A program made the position numbers and the translations under genes. Shown piece after piece: positions 1 through 11,162 of a stretch of 64,000 bases of DNA (position 1 is its first letter; each line of letters starts with the position of its first letter). Source of the DNA: Echria macrotheca (Eukaryota; Ascomycota; Sordariomycetes; Sordariales; Schizotheciaceae); the NCBI GenBank assembly GCA_030411725.1, contig MU839835.1:496001-560000 (forward strand), written 5' to 3'. The notes under the pieces are model-generated. The model had not been told where the DNA came from. It made no database searches and was given only the letters and a program-made list of their open reading frames with translations.

Positions 1-99
1 CCGCGGATCGAACGCGGGACCGTCTGTATAAGCAACCGTACCGTGCCGTGGCGGGGTAGGCATTGCAAAACAGAAATCATACCACTAGACCATATGCCC
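1..99 (-). tRNA. tRNA-Ala (anticodon TGC), intron-containing, 3' end cut by window edge
   Basis: Read on the minus strand, the 5' end is at 99 (GGGCATA acceptor, then TG, a GTC/GAT D-stem with an AGTGGTAT loop). The anticodon stem TCTGT pairs perfectly with ACAGA (23-27), and the T-arm CCGCG-TTCGATC-CGCGG occupies 1-17. The anticodon TGC lies at 65-67. A 35-nt intron (29-63) sits at the canonical place, one base 3' of the anticodon. The 3' acceptor strand lies beyond base 1. A one-base shift of the loop would give GCA (Cys), but the anticodon stem then pairs less well. Confidence 0.7.
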
Positions 100-1064
100 T
101 TTGCACTGTTATTTACCGATTGGAGAATTGTACCTTATAACGTCCGAGCTGGCGGGTGGGGTGCGTCGCTTTGATTGGACGGAGGGAGATGGGAGCTTTG
201 TTTTTCAGGGAGCTGTGGTGCGATGGATTTGTTGAGGATGGGTTTGAGTTTGGATTATGTGTTTTGATTGAGAATAAGTTCGCAAGTTTGTTTTGTTTTG
301 CATGCTGCCGCTGGTGGTGGTGATTATTTGTTGGGCCGTTTTGGTGGTGTTGGCACGTCATCAGCGTCTCATGCACTTGGCATTCATCACTGTGAATTTC
401 TGGTAGGTTATTAAGGGTACAGAACCTGAATGAGTAGGTATTTTCGCGATGGTGGGGATAATAAAACATGAGAGACGATAATATGTTGAAGTCAAGTCAC
501 TTTGTCACCTACTAATGAATATGATGGAAGGGCTTAAACTGGGATCCCAGGTCTCTCTCCTGGTGTTTCGCCCGATGAAGCATCCATCCGGATCATCGAA
601 TACCCGGTTGGACTTCAAGGACCCGGCAAGTTCAAGTGCTACGGTAAGTAGGGTCTTGGGGGGGAAAACAGCACTGCTAAGGATTGATGAGCTGGAGCAT
701 ATACAGTCTACTCATTGAAAATCTGTCGCATGCTCCCTGGTCAATTGGCTTGGGGAGACTCATTCGTTCCTAGAGAACTCGTCCCGTACCTACCACACAG
801 CATCCCGATTAAGATAACCTCGGTAGGAACCTTGAGAGGGCGTGCCGCCATGCTCAGGTGAAAATTCAGTGCAAACTCAGACCCCTGCTCACACATCACC
901 AGCCCCTTTCTGTGCGTCGCCCAAGTGACAATAACAAACATGGGGGGGGGGGGGGGGGGGGGGAGACAAAGGCGCTAGCTAAAAAACGCTCCAACCACAA
1001 AAAACAAAAAACAAAAAAAAAAAGAAAATAAAAAAAAAAACAAAATAAAAAAANNNNNNNNNNG

Positions 1065-1131
<67 letters not shown>

Positions 1132-1232
1132 ACTTCCAAGGCGGTTCTAGACAGCCTAGACCGAGGCAACAAAGTACTTGTACAAGAAACTTCCAATGAT
1201 ATAGAGCACCGTTATATGCTTCCCCATTAGAG
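100..1232. other. Non-coding stretch with assembly gap
   Basis: No convincing gene. Open frames here are short and have non-coding composition. The stretch contains a homopolymer-flanked run of Ns (942-1131) and is the 3' flank of the NACHT gene that ends at 1233. Confidence 0.5.
942..1131. other. Assembly gap flanked by G22, A-rich and C67 tracts
   Basis: A run of 22 G (942-963) is followed by A-rich low-complexity sequence (about 980-1053), ten Ns (1054-1063), a single G and then 67 C (1065-1131). The Ns mark a scaffold join. Such long pure C and G tracts are typical of sequencing or polishing artefacts at contig ends, so sequence from about 940 to 1135 should not be trusted. Confidence 0.9.
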
Positions 1233-4200
1233 TTATCCTATCAACGGGAAGAAAAGCCAGATGGCAACTAGGCAATAAGACAAAAACACAAACCCAAACA
1301 CAAACACAGAATCTCTAACCGCCCTCGATTGGAACACGCCAGATCCCGCCTTGGAAAGAAACCGGGATCCAGCTGCCGACCTTGCCTGTAATGGAGCTAT
1401 CGCATAGGCCATGTAACATCCAAAATGCCGGAGATGCCATGGCACGAAACCTCTCTGCTTTGCCACCCGGCGACTCCTCGCTAGCTGATTCAGCTGGTAA
1501 CTGCTAAGAAATGCAGTATTAATTAGGGTCAGCTCCTGGAAGGAGTGTTCGCACGCTCCCGCTTCTATCAGAGCGGTGACCGTATCAAAGCATCGACTGC
1601 TGGATACCTCACCAGCAAGGTTGAATCTCTCAACTAGAGCTGTCCACGGAGTTCGTTGTCGCGATTCCAGATCCGGGTCATACTTGTCAGATACAGGCGG
1701 CAGTGGCACTGGTTGGTTAGGCGAAGCACCACGAGAGACGAGAGTTCGAACAGTCTTCAGAATGCGGTCGATATCCATTTCACCCAAGTCCATGGATCCT
1801 AGTAACGGCTTGATTGCGTGGTATAACAGGGCATGCTGGCTAGAAGCCAGTTTGAACAGACCAGGGTCGGTGTCTAGGAGCCGCTCAGCGCAGAGTTGAA
1901 GACCTGCTTGAAGGACAAAAGTGAGAAGCTTAGTGTGTCCGGTTTGCCTTGTCTCCTGACAATCAGTTTCGCGCACTAGACCAGGATTAAGGTAGGCGTA
2001 GTGGTCGTCTAGCCATAAGCCAACGACATGGAGCAGGACACCTAGCACCCCGTCGATGAGCTCGTCGGCTCCACCAGATTGCATCTCCAATTTCCGGGCG
2101 TGGTGAACGATATCGTCGAGAATCCGGCCGGGTCGAATCCGCACCTTACACTGCCGTACCAACGTCGCCAAAGAGTTGAGAATATACGCGTCAGCACTGA
2201 AGCCTCTGGGTAGTTTGGTTGCTAGAAAAGTTTGGATGTGCGGAGTGACAAGGAAGTCACCCACGGTTCGATGCATGAAAGTAACCTCGGGTCCGAGGTA
2301 TTGTGGGAAAGTGTTGCCGATGGGCCTCCCGAACTGAATCAGGTCAGCGCAACGAGCTCTGAGCTGCACCATTCGGGTCTCGTTGTCGCATGGTAGTAGC
2401 GCGGCTGGCCTGACACGCGTACCAAAATTTGGATCGTCTGCAAGGAAATCAAGCTGCCGGAGGGGTATGGGGTTTCTGGCCTCAATGAGAACTTGAAGAA
2501 TCTGTGCGCATTGTGCTTGGTAGATTGGTTCGACTCGTTCGATCATCCTCTGGAAAAAGAGTTCAAGGTCGGTGGGAAGATTTCGGAGCCGGAGCCGGAG
2601 TGTTCCGATGTCGTCGAGATTTCCAAAGCCTCGCAGCAACTCGTCGCAAACGAGACTTACCCACAGAAAGACCCCTTCGGCCCGTTCGAGAACCTCCTCA
2701 ACGAGAGCTTCTTTCTGCTCGGGGACCAGCCCCGATGACTGTATGGTTAAAAGACTCTGATAACGCTGATTCCGTTCCACCCTGTCTGTGACATACTGCC
2801 GAATATCCTCGCGGGTATATAGTTGTAAGCGAATCTGGCGAACGGGCAGCGACCCAGATACTCTGTTCTTGCCGAAGTAGTGATCAAAGATTGGCCACTC
2901 TCGGCTGGATAAGCAGACCTTGATGTTTGGTGTGCCACAAAGTAGGGCGATGATGTCGACCAACTCTTCGTGGTTGTCGCTATACTCGTCCAGTGCGTCA
3001 ATAAAGAAACAGAACTTGGCGTCCGTGACTGGTGTGGCGCAGATTCGTCTGAGAGAATCCAAGAGCTCGTTCCTGGTCCAATTCATCGGCTTGTTGACGG
3101 AGGCGCCCCATTGCTCTGGAACAACTGTGGGCATAAGATTTGGACATTCTGATAGAACCGTATAGAGCAGAGAGCGAAGTAGACCATCCTGGGATCGTTG
3201 CAAGTCGTATCCTGCCATCCAAAAGAAATGACGGCCAATAATGAGACGTTTTTCGTCGGCCCACTGCTCCAGCGCAGTCCGTGTTCGAGAATCCGAGGGG
3301 ACAAACTTCATCAGGGTCGACTTCCCAGACCCGGGCTTACCGGCAACCCAGAACACGCCGGTCTCGTCTCTGAGCCACTCCAAGAATTGGACGTTTTGGT
3401 AAATATTGGCGTCTCTGGGTGTCAACATCCACTCGTATGTCCGGGCGTGAGAACTGCAGATGCTGCTCTCACGAATCTTGAGGGTGGAATCCATCAGACT
3501 TTCAAGCACCCTCAGTTGCGATCGGCGTACTTGAGCTTCTTCAGATAAACGGATAATGGTGTCATGCATATCATGCACGGTTTCCTGGATTGCTTGGCTC
3601 TTTCGCAGTTGACCCTCAAGTTGTCGCGTTAGCTGCGCCAATGAATCTGAGCAGTGCAGCTTTAAGCTCTTGGATTTCTCCAGCAGATGGTCGAGAGCAG
3701 ATACCATGTTTGACTGCTGGGTATCATTCCTTTTGGATCGCTCGAGGTTCTCTGATGCTTCCTGCGTCGTTGTCTTCCAAAGTCTATCGACCGAGAGCTT
3801 CATCTCAAAGTGGTTGTCACTGAATTGGTTAGCCGAGGCGGCATTCTTGACTGATTGACGATGCTTACTAAACAAGAGACACGAGGCAGAGTGCCAGTTC
3901 CGATTGAGTCGAGACCAGTTTCTGATGCAGCTGTCGGACTTTCTTCTCCTTCCGGATTGCCTTGACCGTGATGAGCAGGCTCTCGGTCAGCTTGTGTCGT
4001 CCGGTGGCTTTGAGTTCCGAGAGTAGGGCCAGGAGCTCGTCGGCGACATCCTGACACTTTTTGATGATCTTGTCCAGTTGCCGTTGTTGTTGGTAATTGA
4101 TTGTCGGATTCGAAGAGAGCGGGGCATGGGATGGTTGGCGAATGTTGCTCGCCAGATCCCGTATTGTGGAAGCGACCGAGCCGATGTCAGTGTGGTTGTC

Positions 4201-4314
4201 GGTCGCGCTAGCTGCGCCCCGATATCGTTCCCAGGTGCCCGAGACGACATTGACCCCAAACTCCAAGAACTGGGTTGCTGCTGTGGCGACGGCAAGCGCA
4301 CTCAGAGGGTCCAT
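1233..4314 (-). CDS. NACHT-domain NOD-like receptor with HeLo-like N-terminus (reading frame broken once)
   Basis: Fungal STAND/NLR protein, the class that controls heterokaryon incompatibility and other non-self responses. The N-terminus (from the ATG at 4314, MDPLSALAVATAATQF) is the hydrophobic helix typical of fungal STAND N-terminal (HeLo-like) domains. A coiled-coil linker follows. The NACHT NTPase has Walker A GKPGSGKST (about 325 residues in) and Walker B FFIDALDE about 110 residues later. Downstream is the FMHRTVGDFL motif usual after NACHT in this family, then degenerate ankyrin-like sequence (LVSRGASPN). The last about 24 residues are strongly hydrophobic. The N-terminal frame stops at 3868 while the NACHT frame opens one base out of phase at the same place. 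Either an intron ends at the pyrimidine-rich TTTAG there, with only a poor donor visible, or a one-base indel breaks the gene. Alternative ATGs upstream (4359) are less likely. Confidence 0.75.
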
Positions 4315-5001
4315 CGCGGTCGGAGAATTGTCTCTTGGGGGCAACTTGCGGGGTGTCAAAACAAGAAGCGGTCGTCGGGTAGAGTATGTTTCAGGTGACT
4401 AACAGTTCAACGCCCAACCAATTAGCAGAAGGGCGGTGACAAGCCACACTTAGGCACCCGTCGACGTCTTTTGGCGGTTTAACGAGACCGCAACGCCAGA
4501 CTTTATATCGTGATGTGAGAACACTAGTCACTCATCCAAGAAGATTCGTCGCTAATAAGCGTACTTCTTATTGCGAATCTATACCTATGCCTAGACTACA
4601 GGTTGTCCACTTGCCATCCAGGAATTGTCCGGCAAAGTAACTGAATCACCCGTCCAGCTAGACACCGACGTCATGTTGTCCATGAATTCCAAAACAGAAG
4701 GAGACACCTAACCCCAGGTCCTCTAACCAGGTCGATCCTCGCGAGTCCAAGTCTAAGCTTCGTCCAACAAGCCACAACTTTCCCAACCCAGTACTTACGA
4801 AGCAGAACAAACCGCTCAACTTGACTAAAAAAGGCTGCCATCCCGTCTGTGAAGACATATGGTAGGCATGCCTCCAAAGAAAATCTGAAAAACAAAGAAC
4901 GCCCCGGTGGGGAAATAAAATAGAAGAAAATCGTTCTCATCCTCTTGATCCGACCGGGCTGGAATCGGATATGAGAGGAATCGAATATTGACTCTGTGTG
5001 A
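4315..5001. other. Intergenic, no gene seen
   Basis: About 690 bp between the start of the NACHT gene and the end of the upstream orphan gene. It is AT-richer than its neighbours and contains only short frames without recognisable motifs. Confidence 0.5.
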
Positions 5002-6036
5002 TTACAGGGCGCGATGGTCGAGGACAGGAGACATGTTGCTGGCAGCGCGGTAAAGACTCAGCGCGCATTCCGCAGCGTTTTTGATGCCCACGACGGTGTC
5101 GCGGATCTTGCAGAACGGGGCCACGATCTCATCGATCAGCTCCAGAAGGTCAACTATGTGTTCCTCCTCCAGGAGGGTTTCCATCTTGAGGAATAGATCG
5201 GCCGTGTCTAGAGAACCTGTGTCGATAACTCGGATGTCGCGCTTCAGCTTGACCCACTCGGCCGCCCCGAACGTCCTGGGTTTCAATTCCAACGCAGCAC
5301 GTGCATCCAGAATAGTCGGAATCGGCGTCTTGTCGAAATGCTCGAGGACCTGGCCTGCATAATTTTCCAGCTTCTCGCAGCGTGGGATACCCTGCCGTTC
5401 CGCGGTGATCCTACACTCTTGGTTCATGAGGTCGACGGAGGCGCCGCCGCACAAGGCGAGGTGCTTTGTGTCGAAGTTCCGAAACTCGTCAATTTGTTCG
5501 CAAATTTTCTTCTTGAGCTGGGTCAGTTCAAGATTCTTTTGGTTTCTATCGACTGCCTCTGTGTACTCGGTAGAGTACTCAGCGTCCATCTGGACCGCAC
5601 CGTCGCGCCTAACGCGGCGGTTGAACAGCCGGCCAGACCCGTCAATGCCAATGTCGGATACCTTGATTGTGTCGGTTGCGAAGGATCTAAGGAACCCGAT
5701 GGAACTCATCCCATTCAACAGGTGGACCTGATGAACGGACTGCGGAATCGCGTCCAAAGCCAAGCCAGCTGGAGCGCTATGTACCAGCTTGCGAATGTTT
5801 TGCTGGATGACGGCATCCGCTGGTGCCACAGGAATATGAATGGGGACGGGAAGGGGGATGGGAGTGTCGCTTTGGACCTTCCTCTTCTTGGCAGCCGGTG
5901 TCTGTTTCTCTCTGGAGCCCGTCGAGCGATCAGAGTCCGAGTCCGATGATGAGCTGGAAGAATCAGAATCGCGGGGTCTCTTTTTACAAGACGACTGAGC
6001 CTTAGACTTTCTCGACTTGTGGACTTTACGCGGCAT
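5002..6036 (-). CDS. Orphan nuclear-type protein with Ser/Asp-rich basic N-terminus
   Basis: Single-exon frame of 344 residues from the ATG at 6036, chosen because the Lys/Arg-rich segment starts there; an in-frame ATG at 6111 would add 25 residues. The first about 60 residues are basic and Ser/Asp-rich (SDSSSSSSDSDSDRS, KKRPRD, AAKKRKVQ), with bipartite nuclear-localisation character. The rest (about 80-344) is a folded-looking mixed alpha domain with regularly spaced leucines and a Cys-poor composition. I recognise no catalytic or binding motif and no named family. It lies head-to-tail behind the NACHT receptor (same strand, about 690 bp apart), so a functional link to the NLR is possible but unproven. 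Confidence 0.6.
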   Translation of the reverse strand: MPRKVHKSRKSKAQSSCKKRPRDSDSSSSSSDSDSDRSTGSREKQTPAAKKRKVQSDTPIPLPVPIHIPVAPADAVIQQNIRKLVHSAPAGLALDAIPQSVHQVHLLNGMSSIGFLRSFATDTIKVSDIGIDGSGRLFNRRVRRDGAVQMDAEYSTEYTEAVDRNQKNLELTQLKKKICEQIDEFRNFDTKHLALCGGASVDLMNQECRITAERQGIPRCEKLENYAGQVLEHFDKTPIPTILDARAALELKPRTFGAAEWVKLKRDIRVIDTGSLDTADLFLKMETLLEEEHIVDLLELIDEIVAPFCKIRDTVVGIKNAAECALSLYRAASNMSPVLDHRAL

Positions 6037-6983
6037 TTTGCTGAGAGTGTTCGGAGAGAGCGGAGGCGGTTTGTTTGCTGTCGGAACCAGGCAACGTTCT
6101 GCGGGACGCAAGTCAGTTTAAGGCCAAGTGCGCAGTTTACTTGCATACGCGACAAAATATGCAGGGTTCTGGTACTGAAGATGTTTGGGATTTGTCTTTG
6201 TGTTGGGGGGCCGCGAGCGAACTTACCTCAGCTATGCAGGACCCGCTTCCTGGATGGCTAGTTCTTGACCTGGGGTTCGGTCAACACGTCATCGACCAAG
6301 TTATCTGCCTGTAGAAACTCGGCGAGAGATAAATCTGCTTCGCGTGCGATGACTGAGTTGTGTGGGAGATGGCGAGTGAAAGGTGGAAGTAAGAAGCTTG
6401 CACAAGAAGATGAGAGGTTGAAGGCGCTCCGACCAACAGGTAGTCAAGTTGAGAGGAGAAAACGCTCGTGCCTTCTTCAAAAACCGAAAAGCTTAGTTTT
6501 ACTACCTAGGTTGCCTTGGGCCAACAAACATGTGCCCGGAACTTCAATAAATACATTGGCTTCCTTTGGAGACTTCTTTTCAGCAAGGCAAGGTCCGAGT
6601 TCAGGTGCGTTTAGCACCGCATACTCTTTGACCCAAATTCCTCATCCTCAATCAATAAAAGCATATGTATCTAATGGAAACTACTCCATCTATTTTCGCA
6701 TAGTCATCATCATCACTGTCTTGCAAGACTTTATGGTGTTGATTGATCGTACTGAGGTTGCTTGTAACCCTAACCCTTTGTGCGAACGGCAACCTCCGCG
6801 GCATCGTGGCGCAGCGTCAGCACGACCAGTCGTCGTCAGCGGGGTTCGATGCGGTCGTTGAGGCCACCGTGACCAGTCCTCTTCAATCACTCGATCTTTT
6901 ATTCTTCTGTCATCCAAGTTTACGCCTCAGGCTCAGAGTTTCAAGAAAACGATACAGCGTGGCAAGATTGTGAAGTTGCCAAC
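6037..6983. other. Intergenic promoter region
   Basis: Divergent region between the orphan gene (minus) and the SUR7-like gene (plus). No gene was found. It contains one telomere-like motif (6766-6777). Confidence 0.5.
6766..6777 (+). promoter_or_regulatory. Telomere-repeat-like box AACCCTAACCCT
   Basis: Two perfect telomere units, 207 bp before the ATG of the SUR7-like gene. One of six such boxes in the window. TRF/Tbf1-type Myb proteins bind this motif in fungi; binding here is inferred. Confidence 0.5.
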
Positions 6984-7724
6984 ATGACGCGTAAGGCCGT
7001 CTACAGCGCCGCGCTGGTCGCTGTGGTTGCGGGTGAGTGCTCCTGTGAGCTTGGCAGAATGCGAAACTGACCGGCGCAGCGACTGCCATGACCATCGCGT
7101 CGATTGTCACGCCCAACTGGATCTCATACAGCGACACGGGCAAGTCGGGTGACACAGTCTACGACCGCTTTGGCCTGCATCGGCGTTGCAGGTCGACGGC
7201 GCCGGGCGGATGCATGCACTTCCCCGATGAGCAGCAATGCGAGGGTGATGGCAGCTGGTTCTGGTGCGTGTATCGCGTGGGAAACTCTAGTGCTAGGCTA
7301 ACAGGCGCAGTAACACTTGGAGGACGACCGGCTTCCTCATGAGTCTGGCCGTTGTGATGGATCTGGTTACCGTCGTTGGCTTCTTGGTCATCATGGCTGG
7401 CGGCAAGGCAAAGCGCGAGACCGGTTGGCGAATACTGTGCGCGATGTTGGGAATAACCGCCATCCTAGAGTTTGGGGCGATGGCAATTGTGGTATGTGTC
7501 GTCACTGCATCAAAGCCCTTCGTTTCAGCTGACATGGCTAGGGATACGTCTTTGACAACGATGACCTCTTCCACGTCCCCGGATATGCCCTCGATGTCTC
7601 ATGGTACCTCTGCACGTCAAGTGCTGCTCTTGCAGTTCTCTCGGCAGTTGGTCTGGCCATTTCAGCATTTGTGTTGCCACCCGAGGAGGGATACATCTTC
7701 CTGCGCGATTCGACAGATGTATGA
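6984..7724 (+). CDS. Claudin-like (SUR7/PalI-type) four-pass membrane protein
   Basis: Exons 6984-7032, 7080-7263, 7311-7491 and 7542-7724 (198 aa), all with GT-AG borders and good CTGAC or CTAAC branch sites. The protein has an N-terminal membrane segment (AVYSAALVAVVAATAMT), then TPNWISYS. A Cys-containing extracellular loop follows, then three further hydrophobic helices (FLMSLAVVMDLVTVVGFLVIM; ILCAMLGITAILEFGAMAIV; AALAVLSAVGLAISAFVLP). The W-containing first loop and four-helix plan match fungal SUR7/claudin-like plasma-membrane proteins, which act in eisosomes, cell-wall integrity or pH sensing. The specific role is unknown. The acidic tail EEGYIFLRDSTDV is short. Splice sites were placed by eye; all joins keep the frame. 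Confidence 0.8.
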
Positions 7725-8603
7725 TGGAGCTGTCGTCTTGAATTTGGATACCCGGCTGTATACTATTGGCGGTTTTGCGTGGTAAACGGGACTCGCATCG
7801 CCGGACTAATACAAGCGCTTCGTTTGTGGTGTCATCACAGCAGCTAGCATCAGATGTCGTGAGATGTGAGTTCAGTTGACAGAGGACGGGGCGAGACCGG
7901 GCGTTTCGGAAGCAACAGTGCGGAGACTAGTCCTCTTTGGTCCAACCCACACTGCGGCCTCCGTGCCACTGTCCGGCGTCCCGGTTAAGCTTTAGCGTGC
8001 TTACAGGTCCGGGAGCCAAGATGCGATGGACTGGGATTGCTGTTGGATAGTTCGGACCACTGACATCTTTCTCAGGTACACCGCAGATTCCATACTCTGC
8101 GGTCAGTCGTGAATGGGAATAAATGCCCCCTTTAAATCGTCCACCGCGGGGAAAGGGAGACTCTGTGATTAACCTTGCCAAGCCCATTCCAATCTCCCGG
8201 CTTCCCGTTGCCGGGCGCCACAGTGTGTACTGAAAAACACTACGGCAAATGCCGCCGTGACAGCCGTACCCCTGATCGCTAGCGAAGTGGGCGAGAAATT
8301 GCACCGGGGCGCCAAAATTTTGTCAACAGCGCAAGCGGAGCAGCGACGGCGCATTCTGGATCCTCTCCCTCTTTCGCACGGCGCTGTCCTGCTCTTGCGA
8401 TCGGTAACACAAGCCGAGGCCGATCCAGCGACCACCAGTCGGTCGCCGTCCATTCATTTTTGTTGTGTCGGAGACTTTCCTCTTTCGGGCTACGCCCCTC
8501 GCACAGCTTGGTCGTCGCGCGCCACGACCACGAATTGTTTTCTCACCGCTAACTCGTATAAAACATTGCGGTCCGCTCGACGAGCCCCGACGCTTCGCCC
8601 ACC
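7725..8603. other. Intergenic promoter region of ERG4
   Basis: About 880 bp containing the 3' UTR of the SUR7-like gene and the 5' region of ERG4. Nothing else recognisable. Confidence 0.5.
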
Positions 8604-10431
8604 ATGTCGGCCAGGTATTCGCTGAGGCAGACGCCTAGGTATGTAGACCAATTGGTCTCCCAATAAACGTACGCTGAGACCGCGACTGCAGAAAGAAGGA
8701 ACTCTTCGAGGGCATGATCGAGACGCCTGGACGCCGCGTATCCCGTCGCAAGTCGCAATTCCCCCTCGAATCCGACGGCGAGTCTAGCTCGGCGCAGGAG
8801 AGCTCGGCGACGACTACAACGACGAGAAAAGGGACTCTGCGAAAGCGCGGCACCGCCAAGTTCATCGAGCACCTAGGCGAGGACGACGAGAGCCAGCAGT
8901 CGACCGTGCCGACAACACCGGAGGAGCCAGACATGAAGGAGCCACTACTCAAGGCCCGCGGCGCCGCCAATGGAAAGGCCAATGGAGCGCCCAAGGCCAA
9001 GACTGAGGAGGAAGAAAAGCTCGTGGACGGCTGGCGACCGGGTCTCGATCCCAAGGTCGACTACTCGGGCGAGTACGAGTTCGGCGGGCCGTGGTTCGTG
9101 TCGGTCATGATGATCGGATTCCCCATCCTCATGTGGTACATGTGGATCGGCGCCGAGTACTATGGCGGAAAGTTCCCGCTGCCCGAGCACGGCCAGAGCC
9201 TCAAGGAGTTCGGCCTCCACCTCCTCGACCTCGTCTACACCGGCGCATTCCCGACCGCAAAGGCCTGGGCCATTTACTGGTCCTTCTTCCTGTTCGAGGG
9301 CGCATGCTACTGCTTGCTCCCCGGCGTGTGGGCGTACGGAAAGCCGCTGGCGCACGAGGACGGCAAGCAGCTCAAGTACTACTGCTCGGCGTATGCGTCG
9401 CTCTACACGACCATCGCCGTCGTCGCGGTCCTGAACTTCACCGGCCTCTTCCGCCTGTCGACCATCATCGACGAGTTCGGCCCGCTGCTCACTGTCGCCA
9501 TCATCTCTGGTTTCCTCGTCAGCATCGTGGCGTACGTGTCGGCGTTTGTGCGCGGCGCGACGCACCGCATGTCGGGCAACCACATCTACGACTTCTTCAT
9601 GGGCGCCGAGCTGAACCCGCGCATGTTCGGCATCCTCGACTTCAAGATGTTCTTCGAGGTCCGGCTGCCGTGGTACATCCTGTTCCTGCTGTCGCTGGGC
9701 GCCGCCTCGCTGCAGTGGGAGCGCTACGGCTACGTGTCGGGCGAGGTCGGCTTCCTGGTCATGGCGCACTTCCTGTACGCGAGCGCGTGCTCCAAGGGCG
9801 AGGAGCTCATTGTGACGACCTGGGACATGTACTACGAGAAGTGGGGCTTCATGCTCATCTTCTGGAACCTGGCCGGCGTGCCGCTCTCGTACTGCCACTG
9901 CACCATCTACCTGGCCAAGCACCACCCGAGCGAGTACCGCCACAGCCCGTACGTTCTGGTGCTGATGTATGCTGCGTACCTGTTTGTCTACTGGGTCTGG
10001 GACAGCTGCAACAGCCAGAAGAACCGGTTCCGCGCCATGGAGCGCGGCAAGCTGATCAAGCGCAAGACGTTCCCCCAGCTGCCGTGGCAGACCATCGAGA
10101 ACCCGCGCGTCATCGAGACGGGCCTGGGCGACCGCATCCTCGCCGACGGGTGGTACGGGCTCGCGCGCAAGGTGCACTACACCTGCGACGTCTACTTTTC
10201 CACCAACTGGGGCCTGATCACCGGCTTCAACAGCCCGTTCCCCTGGTTCTATCCCGTCTTCTTTGTGATCATGATCGCCCACCGCGCCTGGCGCGACATC
10301 CACCGCTGCCGGCAAAAGTACGGCGACGCGTGGCTCGAGTATGAGCGCACCGTGCCCTATCTTTTCATCCCTGTGAGTCTTCCTTTTGGTCAAACAAAAC
10401 CCTCGCTGACCATAGCCAGTATGTGTTTTAA
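8604..10431 (+). CDS. ERG4: Delta24(24(1))-sterol reductase
   Basis: Catalyses the final NADPH-dependent reduction of the C24(28) double bond that yields ergosterol, in the ER membrane. Exons 8604-8638, 8692-10372 and 10420-10431 give 575 aa. The short first exon encodes [12 protein letters not shown] and joins to [15 protein letters not shown], the usual fungal Erg4 N-terminus; starting at the internal ATG 8714 would lose it. The last exon is only 12 nt and supplies the conserved C-terminus YVF after YLFIP. A basic, disordered N-terminal region (to about 110) is followed by 8 or so membrane helices. The ERG4/ERG24 family signatures are present: [32 protein letters not shown], and a C-terminal [13 protein letters not shown]. 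The gene sits alone between convergent neighbours. Confidence 0.95.
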
Positions 10432-11162
10432 AGCATTGCGCTGTTGTAAGGAGTGAGGAGTTGGGTGGCAAGCGAGCGAGCCGGTTGAGGTATGGATGTG
10501 AGGATGGGAAAAGGGGATTACGGTCGGGACGGCGATATGAAAAGGGCGAAATCCTGCTCGAACATCCTAATCCTAATAGCACTATTTTGTATATCACACA
10601 CCCCGTACATAACTTATCTGAATGAACCTGGATGCACACAGTAATGATCAGAACGAAGCGTGAGGTCTGCGTAGATCCTACGATGCGTCCCCATCTCACT
10701 TGAGCGAACCGACATGCACCTCGCAACAGGCTCAGGGGTACTCTGCACAAACAGCTTGAGCGTAACAGAAAGACCAACTGTCAGAATGGTCAGAATGCGC
10801 CGAAACGGTCCAGGGAAACACGCAGGAACAGACATGATTGACCTAGACTACAATCTTGTCCTCTCCATCTATCAATAGCACCCCAATGACCCCTAATGTG
10901 ACAATAGTACATGTTCGCCAAACGCATTATGCCGGTTGCCTTGCTCGCTCAACATCTCCCAATATAATCCGGCGATCCGATGCCCATGTTGCCCAACTCC
11001 GATAACAGGTGCGCTACCAAGGTGCCAATGACACCCTCATTAACGAGTCCATGGGTGTTTGGCCGCTGCTCGTGATACCAATGTAGACCCCCGTCGTGGG
11101 TATGGGATTGATTAGTTACAGCTTGCCGACCCATACCCACTTCGGCGGCCGGATCCAGCTCA
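10432..11162. other. Convergent 3' intergenic region
   Basis: 730 bp between the 3' ends of ERG4 and vma-3. Presumably both 3' UTRs. No gene or repeat seen. Confidence 0.5.

Noticed and set aside
8945..10777. 610-residue open frame antisense to ERG4
   Set aside because: Composition (Arg/Val/Ala/His-rich, no motifs) is the mirror of a GC-biased coding strand; ERG4 on the other strand is certain.
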